DNA of 64,000 bases. Origin: an uncultured Pseudomonadota bacterium. Lineage in GTDB: Bacteria > Pseudomonadota > Gammaproteobacteria > Burkholderiales > JALYOK01. This document shows positions 52,568-63,200 of the stretch, piece after piece. The notes beneath the pieces are model-generated. The model searched no databases and had not been told where the DNA came from. It was given only the letters and a program-made list of their open reading frames with translations. The translations under genes and the position numbers were made by a program. The stretch covers positions 1-64,000 of the forward strand of contig CADEHE010000009.1 of assembly GCA_902826775.1 (NCBI GenBank). The letters run 5' to 3'. Position 1 is the first letter of the stretch. Every line of letters begins with the position of its first letter.

Positions 52568-52775
52568 GGCAGCGCAGCAGTATTTCTCTGTTCGTCGCAT
52601 AGGCCGCACCGCGTGCGGCTGAGCGAGCCGACGACAGAACTGACGTTCACGGCGAATAGCGATCGGCGCCATCTCGCGATCCGCGCCAACATCTGGTAAG
52701 GCAAACCCGCGAGGCTTGCCCCCGTCGCGCCAAAAGCGAGTCCAATCTCTCCTCGATTCAAGAGCCTCGATTTAG

Positions 52776-52830
52776 GGCCACGCTTTGCGTGGCCGCACGG
52801 CTACAAATCAAGGCCTCTTTGACCGAGGCC
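52776..52830 (-). terminator. Two stem-loops between converging operons
   Basis: An 8-bp perfect stem with TTT loop (52776-52794) and a 6-bp perfect stem with a 7-base loop (52812-52830) lie between the ends of the plus-strand fibre operon and the minus-strand pore gene. T runs are weak, so termination is plausible in either direction but not proven. Confidence 0.5.
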
Positions 52831-52846
52831 CATCCAGAGGTTGTTC

Positions 52847-54244
52847 CTAGTTCTTAGTGACGGTGGTCGGCACGCGCAGACGTAAAGTCACGTCCGGCGT
52901 ATCTTTAGTCACGCCGATGCCGAGCGACCAATTCCAGGTGCGCTTGGTGGAGGAGCGATACGAGTAACCCAGCGAGAGTGTGCCGAGCTGAGTCGAGGTC
53001 GTCGCGGGCGGCACGACGCCGTCTTGTTCCAGTTTGCCGATGGTGCTGTGTTCGTAGCCGACGCTGAACGAGGCTTTCTCGTTCAGACCCAAGCCCATGC
53101 CGAAGCTGAAACCAAAAATGTCGCCGGGGTCAATGCGGCCATAACCGTTACCGACATTGCGTTCAAAGTTGTGCAGATAGCTGAGGTTGCCGAAAAATAC
53201 GACCGGGTCTGACGGATAAATGGCCGACACTCCAAGCTGCAAACCATAAAAACCCGAGCCGGTCGGCAATTCTTTCTGCAGCAGCCCGCTGCCCGCGAAC
53301 GGTGAGAACGTCTCGACCTCAAACGGGCTTTCGCCGGTGCGCGTTTTGAAGCGCACGCTGCCGACGTAGTACGCTTTGTCCGGTGCCGGCTGATTCAGCT
53401 GGTAGCGCGCAGTGAGTTCAACGTCGCCGAGTTTGCTGCCATCGGCAGTGAATGCGCGCTCGGTTTGCAGCGTATTTTCATCCTCGCCGAACGGTCGGGC
53501 GATGGTGCTGTCACGCCGGTAGACGAAAGGCACGCGCGCTTCGACCTCGAGGCGATTGGTCAAACCGTAACGGCCGGTGAGCGCCGCCGTCCACGTGCTG
53601 CGATTGACGGTGCGGACATCAATCAAGCCAACCACGATGGTTGGCAGCACCGAAAAACCGGCAATGGCCGCGCGGTTGTTGGTCGAATAGTCATACTGCA
53701 GTGACGGCTCCAAGACCAGCCGCGCCTTGGGGGTGAGCACGCCAGGTTGCTGGAACAGCGGCGCAACTTCTGGCGGTTTCGTGTCTTTGGGTTTATCGGG
53801 TGCCTGGCCCACGGTGCCGGGGCCGCCAGTGCCCGGCGCGCCCGCGGCGGGCGGCGCGTTCGAGGGTTGTGGTTTAGGCGGGGTAGCTGTCTGCCCGCCC
53901 GTTTGCTGCGGCTGATTCTGCGCTTGCTGTTGGCTGGCATTCGGCGTGCCGCGTCCGGCGTAGAGGTCCAACACGCGATCGGGTTGCGGCAAGCGGCGAT
54001 TCAAATCCGCCGTCTGCGTTTCGATTTGTCGTTGCAGTTCTTCGATTTGAGTTTGCTGCGCTTCCAGCGAGCGCCGGTCCTGCTCTGACTTGCGTTGCTG
54101 CTCCTCCAGCGATTGCTTCAATTCACGCAGCTGCTGGGCTTGCACTTCGATCTGCTGCTTCAGCTCGCCGAGTTCAGGCTCGGCGGCCGTAGCCAGGGCG
54201 GTCGCGCTTAGCGCGAGCAGGGCAAAAGTTGTTTGTTTGTACAT
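52847..54244 (-). CDS. fapF: FapF-like outer-membrane amyloid secretion pore (465 aa)
   Basis: The domain order matches FapF: a signal peptide (LLALSATALATAA), a heptad coiled coil (about 25-85), a Pro/Gln/Gly-rich linker (about 95-160) and a C-terminal beta-barrel. Barrel strands include LVLEPSLQYDYSTNN, LIDVRTVNRSTW, LTGRYGLTNRLEVEARVPFVYRRDS and a C-terminal RLRVPTTVTKN. FapF is the trimeric pore that exports Fap subunits, with a coiled-coil gate. Such proteins are often misnamed transporter or acetate kinase. It follows the sigma-54 activator gene by 37 bases on the same strand and converges on the fibre operon. Confidence 0.82.
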   Translation of the reverse strand: MYKQTTFALLALSATALATAAEPELGELKQQIEVQAQQLRELKQSLEEQQRKSEQDRRSLEAQQTQIEELQRQIETQTADLNRRLPQPDRVLDLYAGRGTPNASQQQAQNQPQQTGGQTATPPKPQPSNAPPAAGAPGTGGPGTVGQAPDKPKDTKPPEVAPLFQQPGVLTPKARLVLEPSLQYDYSTNNRAAIAGFSVLPTIVVGLIDVRTVNRSTWTAALTGRYGLTNRLEVEARVPFVYRRDSTIARPFGEDENTLQTERAFTADGSKLGDVELTARYQLNQPAPDKAYYVGSVRFKTRTGESPFEVETFSPFAGSGLLQKELPTGSGFYGLQLGVSAIYPSDPVVFFGNLSYLHNFERNVGNGYGRIDPGDIFGFSFGMGLGLNEKASFSVGYEHSTIGKLEQDGVVPPATTSTQLGTLSLGYSYRSSTKRTWNWSLGIGVTKDTPDVTLRLRVPTTVTKN

Positions 54245-54281
54245 AGTTCTGTGCCTTCTCGAAAAACGCGAAACTTCGCTA

Positions 54282-55634
<1,353 letters not shown>

Positions 55635-55670
55635 TCTTCGACCTTCGAGCGTGTTCGAAAAAGTTGTCAC

Positions 55671-56029
55671 GCGCGAGCATCGCCAGGAATAAACCCCGGA
55701 TAAAGCTCAGAGCCCTAAACTACTAACTACGTCTTCTTGGATAACTGTGCTGCAGCTTTTATAGTTATTCGCGACGCTTGCTCTATTGCTTAACGATGCC
55801 GCTCTCGATTTTGATTCTGCCCTACTTACCTGGTAAGTGAATCTGCCGTTCAGGTTATTGCTTTTGGTCTATGTCGGGGTTCTTGACACCGAAGTGCCCC
55901 GTGAGCCAGGTGTCGCAAGAATGATGCCACGCGCCGCGCAGTTGCATTAACCGCATCTTATCAAGAGCTTAAGGGGGTGTTAAGTTTTTGTTACAGTAGT
56001 GGCTGTAAATCGCACCGACAAAGCGAGAG
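55671..56029. other. Upstream region of the activator gene
   Basis: This region holds the -24/-12 element described separately and otherwise AT-richer sequence with no supported gene. It also contains the 3' flank of lgt. Confidence 0.5.
55915..55929 (-). promoter_or_regulatory. Second sigma-54-type promoter, upstream of the activator-fapF operon
   Basis: On the minus strand TGGCATCATTCTTGC gives GG and GC 12 bases apart, close to TGGCACG-N4-TTGC. It would start transcription near 55903, about 270 bases before the activator gene. It suggests autoactivation together with the fibre operon. Confidence 0.65.
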
Positions 56030-56914
56030 CTATTTTGTTTTTTTCGGCTGCACCAAAACCGATTCCACGCCGTGTCGAGTTCGACGATAAGCCCAGCGCA
56101 ACATTACGAATCCCCCCAAAATCATGGGGACGCTTAACCACTGTCCCATACTTAGACCCATTCCAAGTATGCCGAGGAACTCGTCGGGCTCTCGCGTGAA
56201 TTCCACTATGAAGCGGCACAAACCATAGCCGATCAGGAACAGAGCCGACACCGCGCCGAGCGGGCGCGGCTTGCTGGAGAAAATCCAAAGCACGATAAAC
56301 AGCAACAGCCCATCGAGTGCTGCTTGATAGAGCTGCGAAGGATGGCGTGCCAGTGCGTGCGCGGCGTCGGGCCATACGCAGCTTTGAGTCTGCGCATCCC
56401 ACTCGCTCGGGAACAACATTCCCCAGGCGGCGTTGGTAGGGCGCCCGTACAATTCGGCATTCAAAAAGTTGCCGATGCGTCCGAGCATGTAGCCCGGCAG
56501 CACCACCGGCGCGATGAAATCCGTGACCGCGAACCAATGTTTCGCGTGTTGCCGCGCGAACAGCCACATCGCGAAGATCACACCAAGAAAACCGCCGTGA
56601 AACGACATGCCGCCTTGCCAAATCTTGAATATGTCGAGCACATGAAAAGTCATTTCCGGGTGTGCTGAGTAGTAGGCTGGCATGTAGAACAAAACGTAGC
56701 CAAGGCGCCCGCCGAGGATGACGCCCAGCACCGCGTAGAACAGCAGATCGTCAACTTGGCGCTGTGTCCAGCCGGCTTCGGGTTTGCTGCGAGCCCGGTA
56801 GCGCATGAGCCACAACGCGACGGCGAAGCCGAGCAAATACATCAAGCCGTACCAACGGATCTGAAGCGGACCCAGATGCAGTGCGACCGGATCAATGCAG
56901 GGATGTTTCAGCAT
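56030..56914 (-). CDS. lgt: Prolipoprotein diacylglyceryl transferase (294 aa)
   Basis: This inner-membrane enzyme moves diacylglycerol from phosphatidylglycerol to the lipobox Cys of prolipoproteins. About seven hydrophobic segments are present. Lgt signatures: [34 protein letters not shown] (catalytic His) and [18 protein letters not shown]-terminal [12 protein letters not shown] follows. The ATG at 56914 ([10 protein letters not shown]) matches the family N-terminus. The open frame upstream to 57070 has no family match. It is a housekeeping gene next to the lysR gene on the same strand. Confidence 0.95.
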   Translation of the reverse strand: MLKHPCIDPVALHLGPLQIRWYGLMYLLGFAVALWLMRYRARSKPEAGWTQRQVDDLLFYAVLGVILGGRLGYVLFYMPAYYSAHPEMTFHVLDIFKIWQGGMSFHGGFLGVIFAMWLFARQHAKHWFAVTDFIAPVVLPGYMLGRIGNFLNAELYGRPTNAAWGMLFPSEWDAQTQSCVWPDAAHALARHPSQLYQAALDGLLLFIVLWIFSSKPRPLGAVSALFLIGYGLCRFIVEFTREPDEFLGILGMGLSMGQWLSVPMILGGFVMLRWAYRRTRHGVESVLVQPKKTK

Positions 56915-56978
56915 GCGCGGTAGCCGGGAAAAGAAACGATTATACGGGCCGCCGCCGCCCGCCCTGCGGGTAAGGTAG

Positions 56979-57923
56979 TTATAAGCGCGCTCGTCGCGCG
57001 CGCCCTTGGCCCGCTCCGCGCAAGACGCTCGCGCCGGCGGCGTCAACATCCAACGCATCGGCGATCGCAAGAAAATTGCCGAGCATTGCCGCGCCGTTGC
57101 CTTGTTTCCACGCCAGTCCGGTGGTGACCATCGGCGTCTTTTCCTGCAGCCCCCGGTAGATCACGCCGGTGCGGCGCAGGTGCATAAGCGAGGCAGGCAC
57201 CAACGCGACACCCATGCCCACCGAAACCAGGCTGACGATGGTTTGCATCTGAATCGCTTCCTGCCCGATACTGGGGCTGAAACCGGCGCGGTTGCAGGTG
57301 CCGATGATATCGTCGTACAAACCTGTCGCGAGCGGGCGGGGGAACATGATGAAGGGCTCAGCCGCCAATACGGCCAGCGGCAGGCGCTCCAACGCGCGGG
57401 CGCGATGCGTCGCCGGCAGCGCCGCCACCAGCGGCTCGCGAAATACGGCGCGGAAGTTAAGTTGCGCATCGTTGACCGGCCCTAGCACGATGCCCACATC
57501 GAGCCGGTCGCTGCGCAAGGCGCCCAGTTGCACGTCGGAGGTGGCCTCGCGCAAGCGCAGTGTCACGCCCGGGTAGCGCGCGCGAAACTGTTTCAACAGC
57601 GGCGGCAACACACTGTAGTCAGCCACGCTGACGAACCCGATGCTCAGTTCACCCGACCCGCCGCGCGCAACCTCGCGCGTGCGCAGGCCCAAATTGTCCG
57701 CCTGCGCCAGCAGCGCATGAGCATGCTCCAACGCCAGCTTGCCCGCTGCGGTGAGCTCCACGTTGCGATTGTTGCGCGCAAATAGAGTCACGCCTAATTC
57801 TTGCTCCAACTGCTTGATCTGGCGCGTAAGGGGCGGCTGCGAAATGTGCAGCGCCGCGGCGGCGCGGCCAAAATGCAAATGCTCGGCGACGCTAACGAAG
57901 TAGCGCAGATGGCGTAGTTCCAT
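56979..57923 (-). CDS. LysR-type transcriptional regulator (314 aa)
   Basis: An N-terminal winged HTH ([39 protein letters not shown]) is followed by a periplasmic-binding-like effector domain ([38 protein letters not shown]). It resembles the BenM/CatM/AlsR/IlvR group. It is divergent from ilvD, with two LysR-type palindromes between them. In Caulobacter the LysR protein IlvR controls the divergent ilvD, so branched-chain amino-acid control is plausible here. Confidence 0.92.
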   Translation of the reverse strand: MELRHLRYFVSVAEHLHFGRAAAALHISQPPLTRQIKQLEQELGVTLFARNNRNVELTAAGKLALEHAHALLAQADNLGLRTREVARGGSGELSIGFVSVADYSVLPPLLKQFRARYPGVTLRLREATSDVQLGALRSDRLDVGIVLGPVNDAQLNFRAVFREPLVAALPATHRARALERLPLAVLAAEPFIMFPRPLATGLYDDIIGTCNRAGFSPSIGQEAIQMQTIVSLVSVGMGVALVPASLMHLRRTGVIYRGLQEKTPMVTTGLAWKQGNGAAMLGNFLAIADALDVDAAGASVLRGAGQGRARRARL

Positions 57924-57935
57924 GCGAGGCCAATC

Positions 57936-57984
57936 ATACTAAATAAGTATCAATAGTGGCATGATATTGTATTGGACGATATCA
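57936..57984. promoter_or_regulatory. LysR-type operator pair between lysR and ilvD
   Basis: ATACT-N5-AGTAT (57936-57950) contains the T-N11-A core. TGATAT-N11-ATATCA (57962-57984) is a second palindrome. Both lie in the short divergent region, 13 and 39 bases from the lysR ATG, the usual place for recognition and activation half-sites. Confidence 0.65.
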
Positions 57985-58097
57985 AACCAGTTTCGTTAAA
58001 GTCCGCGCTGCAGCGGCGCATGGCGCCGGATTTGCCGCGTCCGCGAGCGCGCCGCTTTCACGCGCTTGGCGTTCTTTCAACGCTTTCAGGAGTATCC

Positions 58098-59771
58098 ATG
58101 CCCAACAATTGGCGCAGTCACATGATCACCGGCGGCGTTAGCCGCTCACCCAACCGTTCCATGCTGCGCGCCGTCGGTTTCAAAGACGGCGATTTCGATA
58201 AACCGATCGTCGGCCTGGCCAACGGTCACAGCACCTTGAATCCGTGCAATGCCGGCATTCAGCCGCTGGCCGACGCCGCCGAGAAGGCGCTGTTCGAAGC
58301 CGGCGCCATGCCGCAAACTTTCGGCGTGCTGACCGTCACCGACGGCATCGGCATGGGCACCGAAGGCATGAAGTATTCGCTCGTTTCGCGCGAAGTCATC
58401 GCCGATGCGATCGAGACTTCGGTGAACGGCCAAATGATGGACGGCGTGCTGGTGATCGGCGCCTGCGACAAGAACATGCCGGGCGGCATGATGGCGATCG
58501 CACGCATGAACATTCCGGCGATTTACGTCTATGGCGGCACGATCAAGCCGGGTCACTGGAAGGGCAAGGATCTGACTATCGCCAGCGCCTTCGAATCGGT
58601 TGGCGCGTTCACCGCGGGCAAGATCGACAAGGAGGAGTTCGACGCGATCGAGCGCCACGCGCTGCCGGGGCACGGCGCCTGCGGCGGCATGTTTACCGCC
58701 AACACCATGAGCTCTTCGTTCGAAGCGCTCGGCATGAGCCTGCTCGGTTCTTCGTCGATGGCCAACCCGGACGGCGAGAAGGTCGATTCCGCGGCGCAGT
58801 CGGCGCGCGTTTTGGTGGAGGCGATCAAGAAGAACATCCGACCGCGCGACATCATCACGCGCAAGTCGATCGAAAACGCCATCGCACTGGAGATGGCAAC
58901 GGGCGGTTCGACCAATGCCGTGCTGCACTATCTGGCGATCGCGCACGCGGCGCAAGTGGAATGGACCATCGACGATTTCGAGCGTGTGCGGCAGAAAACG
59001 CCGGTGCTGTGCGACATGAAACCGTCCGGCAAGTACGTAATGACGGATTTGCACCGCGTCGGCGGCGTGCCGATCGTGCTCAATATGCTGCTCAAGCATG
59101 GGTTGATCGACGGCAGCTGCATGACTGTCACCGGCAAGACGCTGGCCGAAGAACTGGCGAAGTGGCCGAGTGAGCCGGGCAAGGATCAAGACGTCATTCG
59201 CCAGTGGGATAACCCCATGTACAAGCAGGGACACTTGGCGATTCTCAAGGGGAACTTGGCGCCCGAAGGCTGCGTGGCAAAAATTACTGGCCTGAAGAAT
59301 CCCGTTATCACTGGGCCGGCGCGCGTGTTCGATAGCGAGGGCGACACCATGAAAGCCATTATCAATCGCCAGATCAAGGCCGGCGATGTCGTGGTCATAC
59401 GCTACGAAGGCCCGAAGGGCGGTCCAGGCATGCAAGAGATGCTCGCGCCCACCGGTGCGCTGATCGGCCAAGGCCTGGGCGACAGCGTCGGGCTACTGAC
59501 CGACGGCCGCTTCTCTGGCGCGACCTGGGGCATGGTGGTCGGGCACGTCGCGCCCGAAGCGTTCGTCGGCGGACCGATTGCGCTGGTGCAGGAAGGCGAC
59601 TCCATCACCATCGACGCGCACCAGCGGCTGATTCAGTTGAACGTGAGCGAGGCAGAGTTGGCGCAACGGCGCGCGAACTGGAAAGCGCCGGCGCCACGCT
59701 ACACGCGCGGTGTGCTGGCGAAGTATACGAAGACCGTCTCTACTGCTAGCAAGGGCGCCGTGACGGACTAA
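58098..59771 (+). CDS. ilvD: Dihydroxy-acid dehydratase (557 aa)
   Basis: This Fe-S enzyme of valine, leucine and isoleucine biosynthesis converts dihydroxy-acids to 2-keto acids. Landmarks: [20 protein letters not shown] with the first cluster Cys, [12 protein letters not shown] with the second, [16 protein letters not shown] with the third. [14 protein letters not shown] and [19 protein letters not shown] near the C-terminus complete the family pattern. AGGAG six bases before the ATG sets the start. The open frame upstream (from 57972) is discarded. A rho-independent terminator follows. Confidence 0.96.
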   Translation: MPNNWRSHMITGGVSRSPNRSMLRAVGFKDGDFDKPIVGLANGHSTLNPCNAGIQPLADAAEKALFEAGAMPQTFGVLTVTDGIGMGTEGMKYSLVSREVIADAIETSVNGQMMDGVLVIGACDKNMPGGMMAIARMNIPAIYVYGGTIKPGHWKGKDLTIASAFESVGAFTAGKIDKEEFDAIERHALPGHGACGGMFTANTMSSSFEALGMSLLGSSSMANPDGEKVDSAAQSARVLVEAIKKNIRPRDIITRKSIENAIALEMATGGSTNAVLHYLAIAHAAQVEWTIDDFERVRQKTPVLCDMKPSGKYVMTDLHRVGGVPIVLNMLLKHGLIDGSCMTVTGKTLAEELAKWPSEPGKDQDVIRQWDNPMYKQGHLAILKGNLAPEGCVAKITGLKNPVITGPARVFDSEGDTMKAIINRQIKAGDVVVIRYEGPKGGPGMQEMLAPTGALIGQGLGDSVGLLTDGRFSGATWGMVVGHVAPEAFVGGPIALVQEGDSITIDAHQRLIQLNVSEAELAQRRANWKAPAPRYTRGVLAKYTKTVSTASKGAVTD

Positions 59772-59794
59772 GCCGGACGATACCTGTTGCATGA

Positions 59795-59821
59795 GGCCGC
59801 GCCTTAGCGCGGCCTTTTTTT
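59795..59821 (+). terminator. Rho-independent terminator of ilvD
   Basis: An 8-bp GC stem (59795-59802, 59807-59814) with CTTA loop is followed directly by seven T residues. Confidence 0.92.
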
Positions 59822-59831
59822 GCGCGTTTCA

Positions 59832-61277
59832 TCATGCGAGGCGATCAAAGCACGCGATCGACTCGACGTGCGCCGTATGCGGGAACATGTTGACCACACC
59901 CGCGGCCGAGAGCGTGTAACCCTTTTCATGCACCAGCACGTGGGCATCGCGCGCTAGCGTGGCCGGATTGCAGGAGACGTAGACGATGCGCTTCGGCGCG
60001 TGCGGTACGCGGGTAGCGTCATGCTCGGAGTCGAATGCGGCGGCAGAGAAGGTCGGCGAAATGGCTTGTGCGATGGCTAAGGCGCCGTCCGGTAAGGCCT
60101 GTGCGACGGCTAAAGCGCCGTCCGGTAAAGCCTGAGCGACGGCTAAAGCGCCGTCCGGTAAAGCCTGAGCGACGGCTAAAGCGCCGTCGCGTGGCGGATC
60201 GATCAGCAGTTTGTCGCAGCGCAGAAGCTGCGCGAGCTGTTGCGGTTCGGCTTTGTAGAGATCGGCGGTGCGAAACTGGATTTTGGCGTCGAGCCGGTTC
60301 AGCCGCGCGTTGTGTTGCGCGCGCGCGATCGCGTTGGCGCTGCCCTCAACGCCGGTGACTTGCGCCCCGTGGCGCGCGATAGCAAGGGTGAAATTGCCTA
60401 GTCCGCAGAACAAATCGGTGATGCGTTCGCCCGCTTGCGGCTGCAGCAACTGCATGGCGCGGCGCACCATCACTCGATTGACGGCGAAGTTCACTTGGGT
60501 AAATTCGGTCGGACCGAATTCTAAGCGCAGACCGAAATCCGGCAGCGCGTAGTCGAGCAGCGGCGCATCGTCAGGGTAGAACGGCACCGCGCTTTCCGGG
60601 CCGCTGCGCTGAAACCAGAATTGCACTAGGTGTTGATCGGCGAATGCGCGTAGCGCGGCGCGGTCGGCGTCGCCGGGTTCCTCGAGAACGCGCAGCACCA
60701 GCGCCAGAACGCGCTCGCCCACGGCGACTTCGATCTGCGGCAAGCTCTCGCGCATAGCGAGCCGCACAATCAACTCTCGCAGCGGCTCGATCAGGCGCGC
60801 GGCGCGCGCATCGAGCGTTTCGCAGCCGTGCATGTCCGCCACATAAGGATTGCGCTTTTCGCGGAAACCGACCAGCACCGCATCTTTCTTGATGACATAG
60901 CGCGAGGACAAGCGCGCGCGCTGGCGGTAACCCCAAGGCATGCCGTAGATTGGGGGCAGCAGTTGTTGCACTTCCACTTTGCCGATGCGCTGCAAGTTGT
61001 CTTCCAACACGCGCTGCTTGGCGGCCAATTGCGCGAGCCAGTCGGCATGCTGCATGCTGCAACCGCCGCACACGCCGAAGTGCGGGCAGCGCGGCGTAGT
61101 GCGCACGAAACTGGCGCGGTGCAGGCGCTGAATTTGGGCAAACTCGAACGTGGGTTTCTTGCGGTACGGCGAATAGTCGACGTGCTCTCCCGGAAGAGCG
61201 CCGTCAATAAAGATCGCCTTGCCGTCGGCATGCGCCACACCGCGGCCTTCATGGTCCAAGGATTCAACGATAACCAT
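59832..61277 (-). CDS. rlmD: 23S rRNA (uracil-5-)-methyltransferase RlmD (481 aa)
   Basis: An N-terminal TRAM domain (DHEGRGVAHADGKAIFIDGALPGE) precedes the 4Fe-4S site CPHFGVCGGCSMQH. The SAM-dependent domain follows, with DLFCGLGNFTLAIA, LIDPPRDGA and the catalytic YVSCNPATLARD. It methylates U1939 in 23S rRNA. Directly after DPPRDGA, four copies of an 11-residue unit (ALPDGALAVAQ type) lengthen the protein by about 35 residues in a loop between the DPPR motif and the catalytic Cys. The reading frame is intact, so the enzyme may still be active. Confidence 0.93.
   Translation of the reverse strand: MVIVESLDHEGRGVAHADGKAIFIDGALPGEHVDYSPYRKKPTFEFAQIQRLHRASFVRTTPRCPHFGVCGGCSMQHADWLAQLAAKQRVLEDNLQRIGKVEVQQLLPPIYGMPWGYRQRARLSSRYVIKKDAVLVGFREKRNPYVADMHGCETLDARAARLIEPLRELIVRLAMRESLPQIEVAVGERVLALVLRVLEEPGDADRAALRAFADQHLVQFWFQRSGPESAVPFYPDDAPLLDYALPDFGLRLEFGPTEFTQVNFAVNRVMVRRAMQLLQPQAGERITDLFCGLGNFTLAIARHGAQVTGVEGSANAIARAQHNARLNRLDAKIQFRTADLYKAEPQQLAQLLRCDKLLIDPPRDGALAVAQALPDGALAVAQALPDGALAVAQALPDGALAIAQAISPTFSAAAFDSEHDATRVPHAPKRIVYVSCNPATLARDAHVLVHEKGYTLSAAGVVNMFPHTAHVESIACFDRLA
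60067..60198. repeat. 33-bp tandem minisatellite inside rlmD, four copies
   Basis: Units at 60067-60099, 60100-60132, 60133-60165 and 60166-60198 (the last diverges at its end). Units 2 and 3 differ by a single base. The length is a multiple of three, so copy changes keep the reading frame. Confidence 0.92.
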
Positions 61278-61309
61278 GATCGGCTACGCCCGGGATGCGC
61301 CGCCGCGCA

Positions 61310-62389
61310 CTAGCGCGCGCTCGCGGCGAGCATCACGTCCGCAACGCTATCGGCCCAGTCGGCAAACTCGGGCAACGCCACCAGCGGCGCACCGATGCTG
61401 TGCTGCAAATCGGTCACCAACATCACGCCCAGCTCGCGCTGCGGCAGCATTTTTGCGTAGCGCAGTACATTGCCTAGATAGCGCTGGGCGTCCGGAGCGC
61501 GTTGCAAGGCGACGCAGCGGCGCACCAGCGCGGCGGCAACGGCGTACTGCAAGTCCAGCGCTTGCGGCGGGCGCATGGTTCGACCTTGCAAGATGGCTTC
61601 GATGTCCGGCATCTCGGCCAGATGATCTATGAAGGTCTTCAATTCCGCGCCGGCGGCCATGCCGACCGCGCCCTGCAGGGCTTCGAGCATGAGGTGGGGA
61701 ATGGCGGCGAACTTTTTCAATGCACGATCGGCGTACTCCCAGGTGCGCGGGCTGGGAAACGCAACCGGATTGGCGCTGGGCTTGAACTCGAACAGCAGTT
61801 CAGGACGAAAGCGTAAAAAGGCGATCAGCCGGGCGTCGATATCGTGCTGGTGCGCCCACGTCACCCAATCGTCGAGTTCGGCCTCAACTTCGTAGTGCGT
61901 GAAGCGGTTCGCCAGCGGCGCGGCCATGTGGTAGGTCACGCCACGGTCGCCTTGGCGGTTGCCGGCGGCAAAAATGACCCAGGCATCCGGCACGCGGTAT
62001 TCGCCGAGGCGCCGGTCCAAGATGAGTTGGTACGCCGCGGCGGTGACCGTGGGCGGCGCTGCGGTAATCTCATCGAGAAACAGAATGCCGCGCGGGCCGT
62101 GCCGCGCGGTGTCCGGCAGCAAGTTGGGAATCGACCATTCGACGCGCTCGCCGCTGCGAAACGGGATGCCGCGCAGGTCGGTCGGCTCCATTTGCGATAG
62201 ACGGATATCGATCATCGCCGCGCCGTGTTTGGCGGCGACTTGCGCAACGATTTGCGATTTTCCGACGCCGGGTGGACCCCACAGCATCACCGGTGTATGC
62301 ACGGCGGCGGCGCTTGCTGCGCCTTCGGCGCGCGCACCGGCGCAGAGAAACTCCGTTTCGAGCACGGTCATGACGTGCGAGGGGCGCAT
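61310..62389 (-). CDS. MoxR-type AAA+ ATPase (359 aa)
   Basis: Walker A GPPGVGKSQIV, a following DIRLSQMEPTDLRGIP, Walker B GILFLDEI, sensor-1 FAAGNRQ and an Arg-finger-like MAAPLANRFTHYEV identify a MoxR/RavA-like ATPase. Such chaperones usually act with a VWA-domain protein to load metals or assemble complexes. No VWA gene is present in the window. An ATG six codons downstream (62371) is an alternative start. It precedes rlmD on the same strand by 32 bases. Confidence 0.88.
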   Translation of the reverse strand: MRPSHVMTVLETEFLCAGARAEGAASAAAVHTPVMLWGPPGVGKSQIVAQVAAKHGAAMIDIRLSQMEPTDLRGIPFRSGERVEWSIPNLLPDTARHGPRGILFLDEITAAPPTVTAAAYQLILDRRLGEYRVPDAWVIFAAGNRQGDRGVTYHMAAPLANRFTHYEVEAELDDWVTWAHQHDIDARLIAFLRFRPELLFEFKPSANPVAFPSPRTWEYADRALKKFAAIPHLMLEALQGAVGMAAGAELKTFIDHLAEMPDIEAILQGRTMRPPQALDLQYAVAAALVRRCVALQRAPDAQRYLGNVLRYAKMLPQRELGVMLVTDLQHSIGAPLVALPEFADWADSVADVMLAASAR

Positions 62390-62529
62390 GCAAAAATACT
62401 AACATAGGGGGTGGCCCGAATTGGCAGCACGAGCCGGGCCATCGCCGATTAAGGGCTGCGCTGCTTCCGTCGCCGATGCGTTTCTGGTAGCGTGAGGCCC
62501 CTCAAAACGAAGTAGCGCAAAATAGCGCA

Positions 62530-63078
62530 ATGCTGATCAATTTCTGCGCGCAATGCAGCGCACGTGTCACCCTCAAAATCCCGCCTGGCGATCAATTGCC
62601 GCGCCACGTCTGCGACAGCTGTGGCGCGATCCATTATCAGAACCCGAAGATCGTTGCCGGCTGCCTGATCGAGTGGGAAGACAAGATCGTGCTGTGCAAG
62701 CGCGCGATCGATCCGCGCTTAGGCTACTGGACCCTGCCGGCGGGTTTCATGGAAATCGGTGAAAGCGTTGAGCACGCGGCTGCGCGTGAAGCCTTCGAGG
62801 AGGCCGAAGCGCGCGTGGAAATCGGCGCGATGCTCAGCATGATCAGCGTGCCGCATATTGGGCAAGTGCATATCTTTTTTCACGCCAAACTCATGGGCGG
62901 CAGCATCGGCGTGGGCGCCGAGAGCTTGGAAGTCGGCTTTTATCGGGAGACGGAGATTCCGTGGCGCGAACTGGCGTTTCCCACCGTCAAGCAAACGCTG
63001 CAACGCTACTACGCTGATCTGCACGCCGGCGTGCAGCGCGCGCATGTGTTCGATATCGCACCGCCCAGAAGCGAGTGA
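62530..63078 (+). CDS. NUDIX hydrolase with N-terminal zinc ribbon (182 aa)
   Basis: A CAQC...CDSC zinc ribbon at the N-terminus is followed by a Nudix domain: YWTLPAGFMEIGESVEHAAAREAFEE split over the Nudix box, ending EEAEAR where the canonical Gly is replaced, as in several NudC-like relatives. It cleaves a nucleoside diphosphate linked to another moiety, such as NADH or ADP-ribose. The substrate is undetermined. It is divergent from the MoxR gene. Confidence 0.9.
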   Translation: MLINFCAQCSARVTLKIPPGDQLPRHVCDSCGAIHYQNPKIVAGCLIEWEDKIVLCKRAIDPRLGYWTLPAGFMEIGESVEHAAAREAFEEAEARVEIGAMLSMISVPHIGQVHIFFHAKLMGGSIGVGAESLEVGFYRETEIPWRELAFPTVKQTLQRYYADLHAGVQRAHVFDIAPPRSE

Positions 63079-63200
63079 GTCAAACTTCAGGCAGGACGTG
63101 CGTAGAAGTAGCATACATTGGGGTGGATGTTGCGTTTAATAAGAACCATCTTTCTTTCACAAGATAAACAATAACCAGTATTGGATTTCCTCAGCAGATC

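Noticed and set aside
58146-59471. 441-codon frame opposite ilvD
   Set aside because: Antisense shadow of a highly conserved gene in GC-rich DNA. The translation has no recognisable domain.
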